64,000 nucleotides of DNA from Oreohelix idahoensis (Eukaryota; Mollusca; Gastropoda; Stylommatophora; Oreohelicidae): contig JAMPIV010011342.1 in assembly GCA_024509875.1 (NCBI GenBank), positions 310,001 through 374,000 on the forward strand. Reading direction: 5' to 3'. How positions within the stretch are numbered: the first letter of the stretch is position 1; each line of letters starts with the position of its first letter. Position numbers and translations under genes: made by a program. The notes beneath the pieces were generated by a model. That model made no database searches and was not told the origin of the DNA. It saw only the letters and a list, made by a program, of their open reading frames with translations. Below are positions 45,340 to 57,100 of this stretch, in pieces.

Positions 45340-47400
45340 AGAAACGGTGGTTGTCACAATTGACTTAGAAGATGCTTATAACAGTGTGGACTTTGCAACC
45401 CTAATAGACTCTATAATGGCATGTGGTGTAAACCCTTGGCTAACAAGGTGGATAAAAGGATCCCATTACACGCCCATTGAGGCATATTCGGAATATGGTG
45501 TTAGGCACATATTTTCTTGACCATCAGCACACTAGGGGTAACGTGGTCAGCATCACGCCGGCCGCCTTAACCTTCCCAGAGTTGCTCTGGTACCCAATTG
45601 GGGCTGGGTCGACCCAGGAGCCGTTTGCGGCCTAAAAAATCGCACCTCATCTGGGGATTGAACCATAGACTACTGAGCTAGGAAACTAGTGCACTAACCA
45701 CTGTGCTCCTATGGCTCCCTAACCAGGTGGATAGAAACTGCCTTAATAGAGAGATCAGTTGCATTTCGCTTGTGGACATGGATATCAGCATGTGTCCAGG
45801 ACTATCAGCATGTCTCCACTATCACCAGTACTGTTTAACATCTAAACAGCAAAAGTAGCAACCTTTTGATCAACAGAACTGGGACAAACATTATCTTTTG
45901 TAGATGATATACTGATGTACAGAACTGGCTCAGACAGACAGGAAATGGTCCAAGGCATACAAGCAACACTACAGGCAGTTTCTAAATGGTGTGAACAAAG
46001 TTGATAAAAAGTCAACCACAACAAGGCCTGTGTGATGTGGTGTTCTTTGAAAAACAACATAGAGAAAGCAGACCTTCCAGACATCACTTTCAATGGGCAG
46101 AACATTGAAAGGCAAGATAAGCTGAAGTACCTGGGAGTAACATTTGATCGTGGGCTATCCAAAAAGTATCACGTCAAAGTGATCATACAGAAGTGCAAGC
46201 GAGGATTGTCAGCCATAAAAACAATGGCTGCTGTGCACTTGGAACAGAGACTTTTGCTTCTCCTGCATCATCAGCTTGTGATTTCAGTAATTGAGTATGG
46301 GCTAGGAATACTCACACTGTCCGTGTCGCAATGCTAATGACTCGTACACATTCAAAATGAGGAGATGTGACTAGTTTTGGGTTGTACGTGTGATACCCCA
46401 ATTGTGACAAAGAGATACATGCTAGGATCCAGATATGCGATGTCCTAGGCAAAAGCTTATATGCGGGTAACCACTGACAAAAGGCACCCCCTATATGAGA
46501 ACGTAGCTGACATCAAATGAGCAAGAATAAAGAGGGGTATGTCATGGATGGCACAGGCAGAGGCTACAATTGGTCAGGTAACCAAGGTTGAATATATATC
46601 CAAAGGGGAAGAGTGGAGTAAGTCAAGGGAGAACTGGATAAAATACCAGCATGTCATCATTAGTCTTGGCAGAGAGTGCAGAGCTTGGGGCAATGGAAAA
46701 GCAGAGCTGGAGATTAATCAGCTAAGTGAGCGAGTTGGAAATGATGACACCATTGTGTAACATTGATGGGTCTGTAGTGCATGGTGAGAAATCAGGATGG
46801 GGCTGCTGTGAGAATAAAGGGTAGGGTCATTGTTGAACAGAGTGGAGCCTACATGACAACAACCTCCAGCATGAGAATAGAGGTAGAGGCATATACTGCA
46901 GCACTGAGGTGGCTATCTGAAACTCCATCAACCAGGGTAGTTATATTGTCAGACTCTCAGGCTATGCTTCGGAAAGTTCAAAAAGGATGGCTGCAGCAGG
47001 AATGGAAAACATCAATAGAACCAGACTGGCCTCGACAGCACCCATAGTGGGGACACTGGACATGGATAAGAGAGAGATACTAAGGGCAATTAATGATCAC
47101 CTGCTAGACAGTGACACTGCAATGGATAAATCAACAAGGCTGAGACTGTTGGAGTGTGGCATCAAATGTGGGACTTGCAAAGATGGATGTGAGAGAGGAT
47201 GCATCTGTTGTGTGTACAACCATCATACTACAGGTACAATTAGCATTCAAACTCTTTTGATATTTGCTGAGGAAGACTGAGCACCTATGGGTTTGTCCTG
47301 AGTGCAATGAGGTCATTCCTGCTCATCAACGACATTTATGTTCAAACAACAGGTACCTCACGTAGACCATAATCTGCCACAATGTTTGTAATGACAATAC
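45340..47400 (+). pseudogene. Decayed LINE with RT, RNase H and Cys-rich tail
   Basis: Near 45345-45440 the frame gives VVVTIDLEDAYNSVDF, the RT palm entry. A SINE then interrupts it. At about 45890 TLSFVDDILMYRTG is the catalytic site with V in place of A. The thumb follows at 46100-46330. RNase H is seen at 46780-47030 (IDGSVV, RIEVEAYTAALRW, ILSDSQAM). The tail at 47040-47220 contains GIKCGTCKDGCERGC, and a further zinc-finger-like piece CPECNEVIPAHQRHLC follows in another frame. Many stops and shifts show it is inactive. RNase H places it in an I-like group. Confidence 0.8.
45440..45733 (-). mobile_element. tRNA-derived SINE, copy 1
   Basis: A 264-bp insert (45455-45718) is flanked by near-identical 15-bp duplications (CTAACAAGGTGGATA and CTAACCAGGTGGATA). 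On the minus strand it starts GGGAGCCATAGGAGCACAGT. A B box GGTTCAATCCCC lies at 45653-45664, and an A-box-like AGCACAGTGGTTAG lies upstream of it. Pol III would transcribe such an element from these internal boxes. It sits inside the RT palm of the host LINE. Confidence 0.85.
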
Positions 47401-47747
47401 AGAAACTGTATAGCTCTGTAGTTGAAATTTTAAAATAAAAATATATGTCTATTATTTTTAATTCAGTCATCCAAGTGGAGCCTGCTAGTAATTGAAATAT
47501 TTTTTACATCTGATAATGATAATATATTCTTTGCTGGTATGAGACAGAGTGTCAAATAAATATAAATGGTACCAATCTGAAACAAGTAGAAACCTTCAAA
47601 CACTAGGGTACTATATTAAAATCATGTATAAGCTAATTCATAGAACATGGCCAGCAAAGCATCATTCTAGAAAATGAGAAACAAACTGTAAAATATATCA
47701 TTTTCAATGACAGTAAAAATGTATGGTTCTCAAGTGCTACAATGAAC
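47401..47747. other. No gene seen
   Basis: This is AT-rich sequence between the LINE 3' end and SINE copy 2. Nothing was recognised. Confidence 0.45.
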
Positions 47748-48040
47748 AAGTACTAAAAAAGGTAAAGGATCCAGTTACACGCCCATTGAGACATATTGGG
47801 AATATGGTGTTAGGCCCATATTTTCTTGACCATCGGCACACTAGGGGTGACGTGGTCAACATCACGCCGGCCGCCTTAACCTTCCCAGAAGTTGCTCTGG
47901 TACCCAGTCGAGGCTGGGTCGACTCAGGAGCCGTTTGCGGCCTAAAAAATCCCACCTCATCTGGAGATCGAACCATAGACCACTGAGCTAGGAAGCCAGT
48001 GCACTAACCACTATGCTACCGCGGCTCCCAAAGTACTAAA
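47748..48040 (-). mobile_element. tRNA-derived SINE, copy 2
   Basis: The insert is 273 bp (47758-48030) with exact 10-bp duplications AAGTACTAAA at 47748-47757 and 48031-48040. It is the full-length partner of copy 1, with the same 3' body. Its B box reads GGTTCGATCTCC on the minus strand. Confidence 0.87.
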
Positions 48041-48242
48041 GTACTACAATAATTAACAAGTAAATTACTCATGAAGTGAGTTCCAGTTTTATTTTTTCAC
48101 CACTGAATGCAGCTGTAGTCTCAATATGTCTTGAAGTCTGAGAAGAAAGACTAATGGGCCATAGCAGGATATTGTGCACTGCATTATGCCAGTAAACCTA
48201 ATGTACATATCAAATTGAGATTAAAGGTGTATGTGCAATAGA

Positions 48243-50430
48243 CAACACTGGCTAACAAAAAAAATTTTTTTTCGTCTTTCTCTAACATTTCTATGTTTTT
48301 CTGGTCAATTTTAATGCGCTGTTTTTAAATCTGCAAACCGTTGTTCTCTATCAGGTCGGGATCTCTAGAAATACGCAATTAAAGTTTTTTAACAACGCAT
48401 ACAGTATTATAACATCATTCGTACAAGAAGTATAACAGTTATGTAGGCTTGAATTTCTTTGCAGTCGACTTTCGTCGGTGAATGGCATGTGGTACATCGC
48501 GATGAAGCATCCAACAATAATCGGCAAGCATGGTCACACTCCACCGTCCTTGATAACGTGACTCCATTACGGCGATATCTTGATGGAATCGTTCTCCATG
48601 TTCATCGCTGACTTTGCCAAGGTTGTCAGGGAAAAAGTCAAGATGCGAATCGAGCAAATAGATTTTGAGGGACATGTTACAGCTCATAATTCTGTATGCA
48701 TCTATGCACTGCTTAACAATATGCACATAGTCGACAGATTTGTGATTTCCCAGAAAGTTATCGACGATTGATTTGAATGCCATCCTTGCACGAAGTTCAC
48801 TACCATGTAACAAGTTCTCAAATTGTTTGTCTGCAATAACTTTCCTAATCTGAGGTCCTACAAAGATACCTTCCTTTATCTTTGCATCGCTAACTTGCGG
48901 AAACTTTTCTCGAAGATAAGTGAAAGCTTTGCTCGTTTTATCTAACGCTTTTACGAAATTCTTCATGAACCCCAACTTTATATGTAACGGTGGTAAAATG
49001 ATGCTGTCTTTGTTAACTAATGGCTCGTGTATTACATTTTTATGCCCGAGCTGCATACGATCCCTGATAGGCCACACCTTTCTTGCATAATGTTCCTGTC
49101 TGTTGCGGCTGTCCCATTCACATAGGAAGCAACAAAATTTAGTATACCCAGTCTGCATGCCCGTGAGAATTGCAATGACCTTTAGGTCTCCACAAATCCG
49201 CCATTGGTAGTCATTGTACTTTATTTTTGCCAAAAGTATAGCCATATTGTCATAAGTTTCTTTCATATGAACAGAGTAGGCGACTGGAATTGATGAAAAT
49301 AAATTTCCGTTATGCAATAACAAGGCTTTTAGACTAGTCTTGGAAGAGTCGATGAAAAGTCGCCATTCGTTGACTATGTGCTCATGACCGAGGTGCACCA
49401 TTAGACCATTTACATCTTTGCAATAGCAAATGTCGTCATCCATCTCAAAGTATTGAACAAGTTCTCTGTGTCTATGACGAAATTTAGATATCGGAGTATT
49501 GGGCGCTAAAAGATTCCATTCTTTGAGTCGCGAACCGAATAATTCCGCTTGTCCTTTGGTAAGAGCGAGATCACGTATTAGATCTGAAAGTTCTGAATGG
49601 TTAATTAAGTGAACACCATCATTCACCGGTATATAATCCGAGTCAGAATTAGTTTCTAAAGCAGGTAAACTATCACTTTCTGATGGTTCATTCACGTCCA
49701 ACGGATATTGTTCTGGTGGAACTGGGATCGGACACGTGATTGGATCACGAGGCACTGGTTTCGAAACCGATTCAATATTTGGATAAACCACAGACTTTCT
49801 AGTTTTAAAAGTGAAACCATGGATATTTGTCAAGCAGAAGTAACAATCAGTAGCGTGATTTGTCGGTTCATGTCATATTACTGGCACTCCAAAAGGCATC
49901 GACTTATGCTTCGGCAATTTTCGTAACCAACCTGCCAATGTATTTGCACAAGTCGAACAAACTGCATTTGGCTTCCAAGATTTATTTGCATCATCAACTT
50001 TCGAATCGAAATAAAGTTCATGTGCTTTCTTTAGTAATGGTGTAAAGTTTTTCTGGTGAACACGATCGGTAAAATATCCTCACACTTCACAGAACAGATC
50101 AGCCAAATTTCTACAACTTCTAGAAGCCATATTTCGCTCAGAATTATTTCAAAATACAGTAACTATTTGAAAAATAGCGTAACATATGTCATGCATCATT
50201 TAGCAGTATAAAAAGTAGAATTATTTTGCATTTTATTAATTTTTAATAAGTTATATAGTAAAAATGAAATGGAGCAAATAACGGTTTCCCAAAAATATAT
50301 TTATTCACAAATATCTTAAGAACCCGATGTGATAGAGATAAACAGATTTCAAATTTGAAATCAGTGCAAGAAACTGACCTAAGAACACTTATTCTTATAT
50401 AAGAAAGAAAAATGTTGTTTGTCAGTGCAA
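48243..50430 (-). mobile_element. Candidate DNA transposon with CACTG termini
   Basis: The unit 48246-50427 (2182 bp) starts CACTGGCTAACAA. Its other end, read on the minus strand, starts CACTGACAAACAA. CAA directly flanks both ends (48243-48245 and 50428-50430). The termini stay loosely similar further in (T-run, then CTTTCT). The sole long frame inside belongs to a widespread invertebrate family of unknown function. The CACTG ends and 3-bp duplication are of the type seen in CMC (CACTA-like) transposons. That assignment is my inference. Confidence 0.65.
48439..50130 (-). pseudogene. Putative transposase-like ORF with two in-frame UGA codons
   Basis: From the ATG at 50130 to the TAA at 48439 there is one frame of 563 codons. 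It is broken only by TGA at codon 17 (50080-50082) and codon 86 (49873-49875). The longest open part starts at Met 49833 (464 residues). The N-terminus has Cys pairs (VCSTC, DCYFC), suggesting zinc binding. The body contains FIDSSKTSLKALLLHNGN, ICGDLKVIAILTG, CFLCEWDSR, ILPPLHIKLGFMKNF and DEHGERFHQDI. From memory, similar proteins occur in many copies in cnidarians, arthropods and molluscs without assigned function. An Asp/Asp/Glu arrangement can be proposed from these motifs, but is not shown. As it stands, the copy is probably inactive. Confidence 0.7.
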
Positions 50431-50490
50431 TTTGCAAACGTTATCTACTTTAATTAAGCTCCATTAAATGTTTATATGTGAAACATTAAG

Positions 50491-50565
50491 TTAAACTGTA
50501 ACCTCATTATCTTGTTCCTGTTTCACCCTGACACCAGAGATGCCATTTTCAATATTCCTTTTATC
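50491..50565 (-). CDS. Candidate terminal exon of a host gene
   Basis: The minus strand has a pyrimidine tract and CAG acceptor just above 50565, then an open frame of 24 residues ending VKQEQDNEVTV and a TAA at 50491-50493. VKQE matches the sumoylation consensus. The phase fits the candidate exon at 51287-51355, which ends in phase 0. It is short, so it could be chance. RNA evidence would decide. Confidence 0.4.
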   Translation of the reverse strand, partial: DKRNIENGISGVRVKQEQDNEVTV

Positions 50566-50777
50566 CTGGTGGTGGAAAGAAGTCAGAAGAGGATGTCAGA
50601 TGATAAAGAGTAACATTCTAATAAAATATATAAGATTTTTCTGAGAATCACTAGGGAAATATTATCTTTTCCACATATTTTAGCAACCCGATCCAAAAAA
50701 ATGAGTAAGGATCAACAGTAGGAAGAATTACTATGTCAGTAGTAACAAGAGTAAAAAAAAAAAAAAAAAAAACTCAC

Positions 50778-50844
50778 TTTACAATCCCACTCCAGTTTAT
50801 ATTTTTCATCCATAAAAGGAAACTGTTTGAATATTTCTTGGAGG
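50778..50844 (-). CDS. Candidate duplicated internal exon, copy B
   Basis: A 67-nt block is bounded by a pyrimidine-rich acceptor (TTTCTTTCCAG) and a GTGAGT donor. One frame gives IFKQFPFMDEKYKLEWDCK. It resembles copy A at 51287-51355, including flanking intron sequence, but its length differs by 2 nt, so the entry phase does not match. It may be a decaying or alternative exon. Confidence 0.4.
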
Positions 50845-51286
50845 CTGGAAAGAAAAAAATTATGGTTTATATAAATATACAACAAAGTTTAAAATCCTAA
50901 AAACAACAAAAAACTCTAGTTGGGTAGAAGATGATGAAGGATTAAGTGGGGATAGCTGCAAATATTATACAGTTCAGTCGGGATAAGTAGAAGTTACTAG
51001 GACCATATTGTTGTTGTTGTTACCACAATATCACCTGACATTGCAGATATTTGCACCTACAGAATCCTAGAAGACATTGGAAGAGATAAATCATTAAGCA
51101 ATTATTTTAACCATTCAAAAACATGAATTATGGTTTTAAATTGTTGCTTTTGCATCTTTTCAAATTTTCGAAAGCAATTTAGTGCAACCTAAATTGTAGT
51201 GTTAAGTTTGTTGCTAGTAGGGGTATCGGCCAACATTAGGAAGAATTAGTATGTCATTTGTAACAAGGAAATAAAAACAAACTCAC

Positions 51287-51355
51287 TTTACAATCCCGCT
51301 CTAGTTTAATTTTTTCATCCATAGATGGGAACTGTGTCTGGCTATTTCTTGGTGG
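51287..51355 (-). CDS. Candidate duplicated internal exon, copy A
   Basis: A 69-nt block (23 codons) lies between a TTTTTCAG acceptor and a GTGAGT donor. It encodes PPRNSQTQFPSMDEKIKLER followed by DCK. The phase is 0 at both ends, so it can be spliced to 50491-50565 in frame. A third, weaker look-alike with CAG and GTAAGT lies at 51446-51483 but has a stop in phase 0. The protein family is not recognised. Confidence 0.42.
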
Positions 51356-51489
51356 CTGAAAAAATAAATTACATTTCACATAAATATTTTTTTTTAATTT
51401 CAGATCCTAAGAATTAAAAAAAAAAAAAACTGTAGTCTCACTTACCTCAGCTATTGGAAAATTTGCTGAGAAAATTGTGATGGCTGGAA

Positions 51490-52389
51490 AGCAACAAAGC
51501 CATTGATGAAAATCAGGATGGCTTAAGAAAAGGCTGCAGAACAGAGAGAAATGTTTATTCTGTGCACACACAAAAATCATAGACACATTCCAAGAGGGCA
51601 AACACACCACAGCTGTATCACTGACCTGCAGCAAGCATACAACACAGTGCTGATACAGGGGCTGTTCACAAAAATGACAAACATGGAAAACTTGTACCTC
51701 TGGATTTAAGCCTTCCAAAGTAATAGAACTATATAAACAACAGTAGAAGGCACTAAATCATTCACACAACAACAATACAAAGCTGGAGGGGGATTACCAC
51801 AAGGGTCAGCATTAAGTTGCTCACTCTGTTTCATAACTGACCTCTCCACCAACTTCAAGATATCAAAAGCACTGTATGCAGATGACCTGCTTATCTGGGC
51901 AGCAGAAAAATAAAACAAACTGGTGCCAGCTAAAATAATGGAACCTTAGCCGCAATAGTTGTGTACTTGCTTGCTCTGGAAACTAAAAATAAACATGCAA
52001 ATAAAAAAAAAAAATGTATACATCTGCTTTATTCACATTCAGCATCAAGACAGCAAGAAGGTGTACCAACTAAAACTCGAATGACTGTTAATTTGGAGAA
52101 GAAAATTCAGCTAACTTAGGAGTGGAGCTTGCAAGACTACTCCTTTGCTACAAAATGAAGACAATGCCATTAGGTGCCTGAATATTGTGAATTATCTTGC
52201 AAGCACCAGTTGAGGAGCAAGAAAAAGTAAATCACTGACAGCTGTACCTGGGATATGTTGATCAGTCATGGATAATAAGTGGGAATTGCAGTTGATAATG
52301 AACAAAAACCACCCAGGCAGACACAGTCCAGAACCAAGTTCCTGTGACGTAAACCTGCTGTCACAGAAACATAGTGCCCTGGAAGAATA
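51490..52389 (+). pseudogene. Decayed LINE RT fragment
   Basis: The plus strand gives, with several shifts, DGLRKGCRTERNVYS, KAGGGLPQGSALS, and then the catalytic ALYADDLLIWAAEK near 51868-51909. A weak thumb-like region follows up to about 52260. The PQGS and YADD motifs identify an RT. The copy is heavily broken and is then cut by a GAA-tailed retroposon at 52402. Confidence 0.75.
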
Positions 52390-52722
52390 AGAAAAGAATA
52401 CTTCTTCTTCTTCTTCTTCATTCGCCCTGAAAAGGACGGTGGTTGCGTTGTGTCTGTTTCCAACGTAGCTGTGATATCTGCACCTTTCGGTCGACACATC
52501 CGACTTCTGCACGGCATTTTTTAGGACCGGGTTTGCCTTCCCATTGCGATCCGTACTCGCTCAGCCAGCCTGCACTGTTGCAGACTGTTTCCAGGACCAC
52601 CACGTGGAGGTGGAGCACGGTCTTGACCAGCTCTGGTTCGCTGGTCCTGACGCAGGCAGTCAAGCTATGAGTCGCTGACTGCGGTCTCTATTGCTGCGTC
52701 TTGAGGTCCCAGAAAAGAATAC
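52390..52722 (-). mobile_element. GAA-tailed SINE-like retroposon, copy 2 (longer)
   Basis: The 309-bp insert (52402-52710) has exact 12-bp duplications AGAAAAGAATAC at 52390-52401 and 52711-52722. On the minus strand it begins GGGACCTCAAGACGCAGC and ends in (GAA)n. It extends about 80 bp further 5' than copy 1 at 17369-17595 and may be full length. An open frame across it has no recognisable domain. Confidence 0.87.
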
Positions 52723-53889
52723 CAAAACAGACAGCAGGTTGAAAACTAGAAGTAGATTAACTCTACAACTCATGACCAATGCTCTGAGCATTGCAAAAAT
52801 CAACACGCAACGCTCAGAGCTTTGTTTTTAGTTAATCACGAATAAACCACAAAAATCGTCCGTTTAATGCAGTTCATATGTTAAAACTCGTAGAATGACT
52901 TCTGCTACTATTTAAACAATTAATTCTAGTGTAGTTAAGCAGCACGTGTGTGTGTTTTGAAGTTATTATCACAATTTGTGTGACGATTCGCGTGTTTGCA
53001 TTTTTCGTTGTTAATGCAAGAGAAATTTGTCATGCTTTATATTTACATTTTCTAAGTCTCCTAATCAAAGAATTGTGTCAAACTACTTAGAAACATTGAT
53101 GATGATTGTTTGGTAGTCACAGTTTGTCAAGAAACGGAATCGGGGTAGAAAAGCTAGACACAGATTTAGTTGATGAGTGGGCATAGTCATATTCTGGCCG
53201 ATCGAAAAGCAACAAAACTAGACCTACCGTAACATGTAATCACTAGTCCTAGGTAGAAGATGAAGCTAGGGATACTACTAAAACAAGAAACAAATGTAAA
53301 AAGTTTTTATATATGATGTTATTCTTCTTTATTTGTATGAAAATTACATAATGCACGATTGCATAATTTATATTTTTCTTATAAGGGACACAGGAAAAAC
53401 TGGTGTGAATAAAACTAAATGTACTAACTGTGGCCATAAGCAATGTTTTTTTTTTTTTACTTTGTAAATGGATTATCTTGATGTCTGAAGACAAAAAAGA
53501 AAGTTTCATTGTCTACAACAGCAATTTGTCTTTGGTAAGCTCGTATTCTACAGTTAACTTTTTTGTGCTTTCAATTTTACATGCAAAATGTGTTAAGTAT
53601 ACCGAACACACTTGTGTTAATACTACCAAAGACATTATATATTACAATTCTCTATCCATTTCCCTACAGTTTGGTATATAAAAAGTACATGTTCACAGAA
53701 AAGATTAACACAAAATTTACACTAACAGACAGTACACTTCATCGTTTAGAATTCTTCAAAAAATAATTACGGCACAGGGTGGAAATAATTATGGTGTCAA
53801 GGAGTTAAAGCACAAGTCACAACTATAGTTACAACAATTTTAGCAGAACAAGACCACCTCCAGAGACATGAGAACTGATTGAAATTTAA
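52723..53889. other. No gene seen
   Basis: Apart from a few bases resuming the interrupted LINE, this is AT-rich non-coding sequence with no feature I can support. Confidence 0.45.
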
Positions 53890-54159
53890 ACTCAGTCCTT
53901 AACCCCTGTAAGAATAACAGAGGCAGCTGTATATAAATTTTGACTTTGAAAAGACAATTGATAGCATGCACAGGGACAGCCTATGGACAATACTGAGGTC
54001 TAATGGAATTCATAAGTGATGGTCTCCTTCATTAAAAACTGGTTTGCTAATTTCACGTTCAGTGTTAGGAAGAGTTACCTTACTTTTGTGGTAAAAGGGA
54101 GTGCTACTGGGATGTCCCTTATCAACCACTCTGATTTTAATTGTAATAGATTGGATGAT
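53890..54159 (+). pseudogene. Old RTE-like LINE copy, 5' part
   Basis: This decayed fragment matches the younger LINE at about 56340-56590, with INFDFEKTIDSMHRDSLW and CPLSTTLILIVIDWM. It is 5' truncated. It stops at 54159, where the younger copy of the same family is inserted, and it resumes at 57471. Confidence 0.85.
54148..54159. repeat. TSD of the young RTE-like LINE, left copy
   Basis: AGATTGGATGAT here is repeated at 57471-57482. Both copies belong to the codons of the older LINE at its RT motif. Confidence 0.85.
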
Positions 54160-57100
54160 CTGCCATCAATGGTACCTATACCTTGTAGCGGTATGGCAGC
54201 TTGTGTACCCTGACAATCCCCAGAGCTATGCCAGTGGGAGATTTACTCCTGGTAGGTTCAACCAAGCTGGACTGGTCTGCGTGGGTAGGGATCAGACAAA
54301 AGCTGGTACTCTGGTCCTCCAGGTTGGGGGTTTTAGCACAGGACCAACACCCCTGTCTATGTAAAAAAAAAATCGCACGTTACGGAAACAACAATAAATG
54401 GAAAAACTTTGTTGCGGGACGGACATCCGGAGTCTCAGGCTCGTATGACTGACAGTGGTGAAAGCCAAAAGGAAGCCACTGGCATGAAAACGGATGCCCT
54501 GACCGCAAAACACGAAACCAGAATTGGTTTTTGGAACGTCAGAACTATGAATGAGGCAGGAAAGCTGAGACAAATCACAGCAGAGATGAGGAACTACAAG
54601 ATACATATCCTGGGAATAAGCGAGAGCAGATGGACAGGTAGGGGGAGAATAAAAACAGCTACAGGGGAAACAGTACTTTATTCTGGCAGAGAGGATGGTC
54701 AGCACAACGAAGGTGTAGCCATTATCCTGAAGAAAGGAATGGAAAGGTCTTTACTGGAATGGAAACCCATCAACAACAGACTGATAAGAGCAAGACTAAG
54801 AGGGAGGTTCACCAACACCACAATTATACAATGCTATGCACCAACAAATGACAGCGATGAAGAGATCAAGGATGAATTCTATCAACAGGTACAAAAAGAA
54901 ATGGAAACTACACCCAGGTACAATCTCATTATAGTAATGGGAGACCTAAATGCGAAAGTGGGAGCACACAATAATTATAACGAAAGAGTAATGGGGAAAT
55001 GCGGCAGTGGAACAGCAAATGAGAATGGGGACAAATTAATAAGCTTCTGCAGTATTAACAACCTGGTCATTGGAGGAACACTTTTTCCACACACGGAAGT
55101 GCACAAGTTAACATGGGAATCACCAAACGGACGAGACAGAAACCAGATAGATCACATAATGATCAATGGCAGATGGAGACATGCACTACAAGATGTGAAA
55201 GTAAGAAGAGGCACAGATGTGGGAAGTGATCATCACCTAGTAGTAGCAAGACTGAAAGTGAAACTCAGAGCTGCTGGACCAGTTGCAGTCAAACAGAAAA
55301 GATACAACATCATGAAACTGAAGGATCCCCTCACCAGAAAAGCTTTCGTGGTCGACGTAAAGAGAAGATATAAGATTATCAAAAGCCAGGAAAGAACAGA
55401 GACCGATGATGTTGACCAGAGATTCAACACCATCTCAACAATATACAAGGAAAGCAGCAAGTCATGCTTGGGATTCCAGGAAAAAAAGAGCCAAGACTGG
55501 ATAACACCAGATACGCTAAACACCATAGCGAAGAGAAAGGAAATGAAAAGAAAGAAAACAGAAGCTAAGTCTCCCAGATTAAAGGCAATATATAGTAAAC
55601 AGTACAGTCAGCTGGACAAGGAAGTTAAACGTCAAACCCGTGCTAACAAAAGGACATTTCTGGATGACCTTGCAAGACAGGCAGAAGAGGCAGCACTGAG
55701 AAATGAACAAAGCACAGTATACAAAATAACTAAAATCATCAGTGGAAAACGAGGTGCAAACAATATTACATTAGTAAGAGATAAGCAAGGAAATCTCATC
55801 ACAACAGTAGAGGGACAGGAAACAAGATGGGCAGAGCATTTCAGAGAAACTCTGAATAAGGAACCACCAGAGACACAATTGAATGTTCCTGAGGCTGAAA
55901 ATGATCTAGATGTTAATACAGACATCCCACAAAAAGAAGAAATCATCACAACAATCAAAGGGTTAAAGAATGGAAAAGCTCCTGGTCATGATAACTTAAA
56001 TGCAGAGCTATTTAAGACAGACCCAGAGCTAGCAGCAGAACTATTAGAACCACTATTTGCACAAGTCTGGAAAACAGGGACAACACCAACAGAGTGGAGA
56101 AAAGGAATAATTGTCAAATTGCCCAAGAAGGGAGATCTTGCAGACTGCAATAATTGGAGAGGAATAACTCTTCTCTCAGTTCCCAGCAAAATACTAGGCA
56201 GGATAATTATACAGAGAATCTCAAAAGCAGTAGACCACAAACTGAGGAAAGAACAAGCAGGATTTAGAAAGAACAGAAGATGTGTAGATCATATATTTAC
56301 CCTCAGGAACATTATAGAGCAGTGCTCAGAATGGCAAAGACAGTTGTACATTAATTTTGTTGATTTTGAAAAGGCTTTTGACAGTATACATAGGGACAGT
56401 TTATGGAAAATACTGAGGGCTTATGGAATTCCAAGCTGCATAGTGTCAATCATAAAAAGCCTTTATGCCAACTTTACGTGCAGCATTGGGCAGAGCAACC
56501 TAACCTTTGAAGTGAAGACAGGAGTACGACAGGGATGCCCCTTATCAACCACTCTATTTTTAACAGTCACAGACTGGGTGATGCGCCAGACAACAGAAGG
56601 CAATCCAAGAGGAATAAGATGGACTAATTTTCTACATTGGAAGATCTGGAATATGCAGATGACATTGCACTGCTAGCACATTCACATCAACACATCCAGG
56701 AAAAAACGGATAGACTTAATAAGTATAGCCAGCAGGTGAACTTGAACATCAACCTAAAGAAGATAGAGGTCATGACGCTCAATGTGAGCAACCCTGAGCC
56801 CATATCAGTAAGGAATCAGCAACTGGAACAGACAGATGCCTTCACATACCTAGGATGCATAGTAACACCAGACGGCAGAGCAAGCAAAGACATCAACAAC
56901 AGAATGAACAAAGCAAGAATAGCCTTTTTTAGTCTAAACAACATCTGGAAGTCCTCTCAGTACAGCACAAAATTAGGATTATATCAGAGCTGTGTGCTTT
57001 CTGTGCTTCTCTATGGCGCAGAGAGCTGGAGAGTTACAGAGAAGGAAATGTCGAAATTCTCCTCTTTTCACACAACATGCCTAAGAAAAATTCTCCAAAT

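Noticed and set aside
50080..50082. UGA read as selenocysteine
   Set aside because: There is a second UGA at a likely Trp site and no insertion element recognised, so decay is the better default. Kept only as a finding to test.
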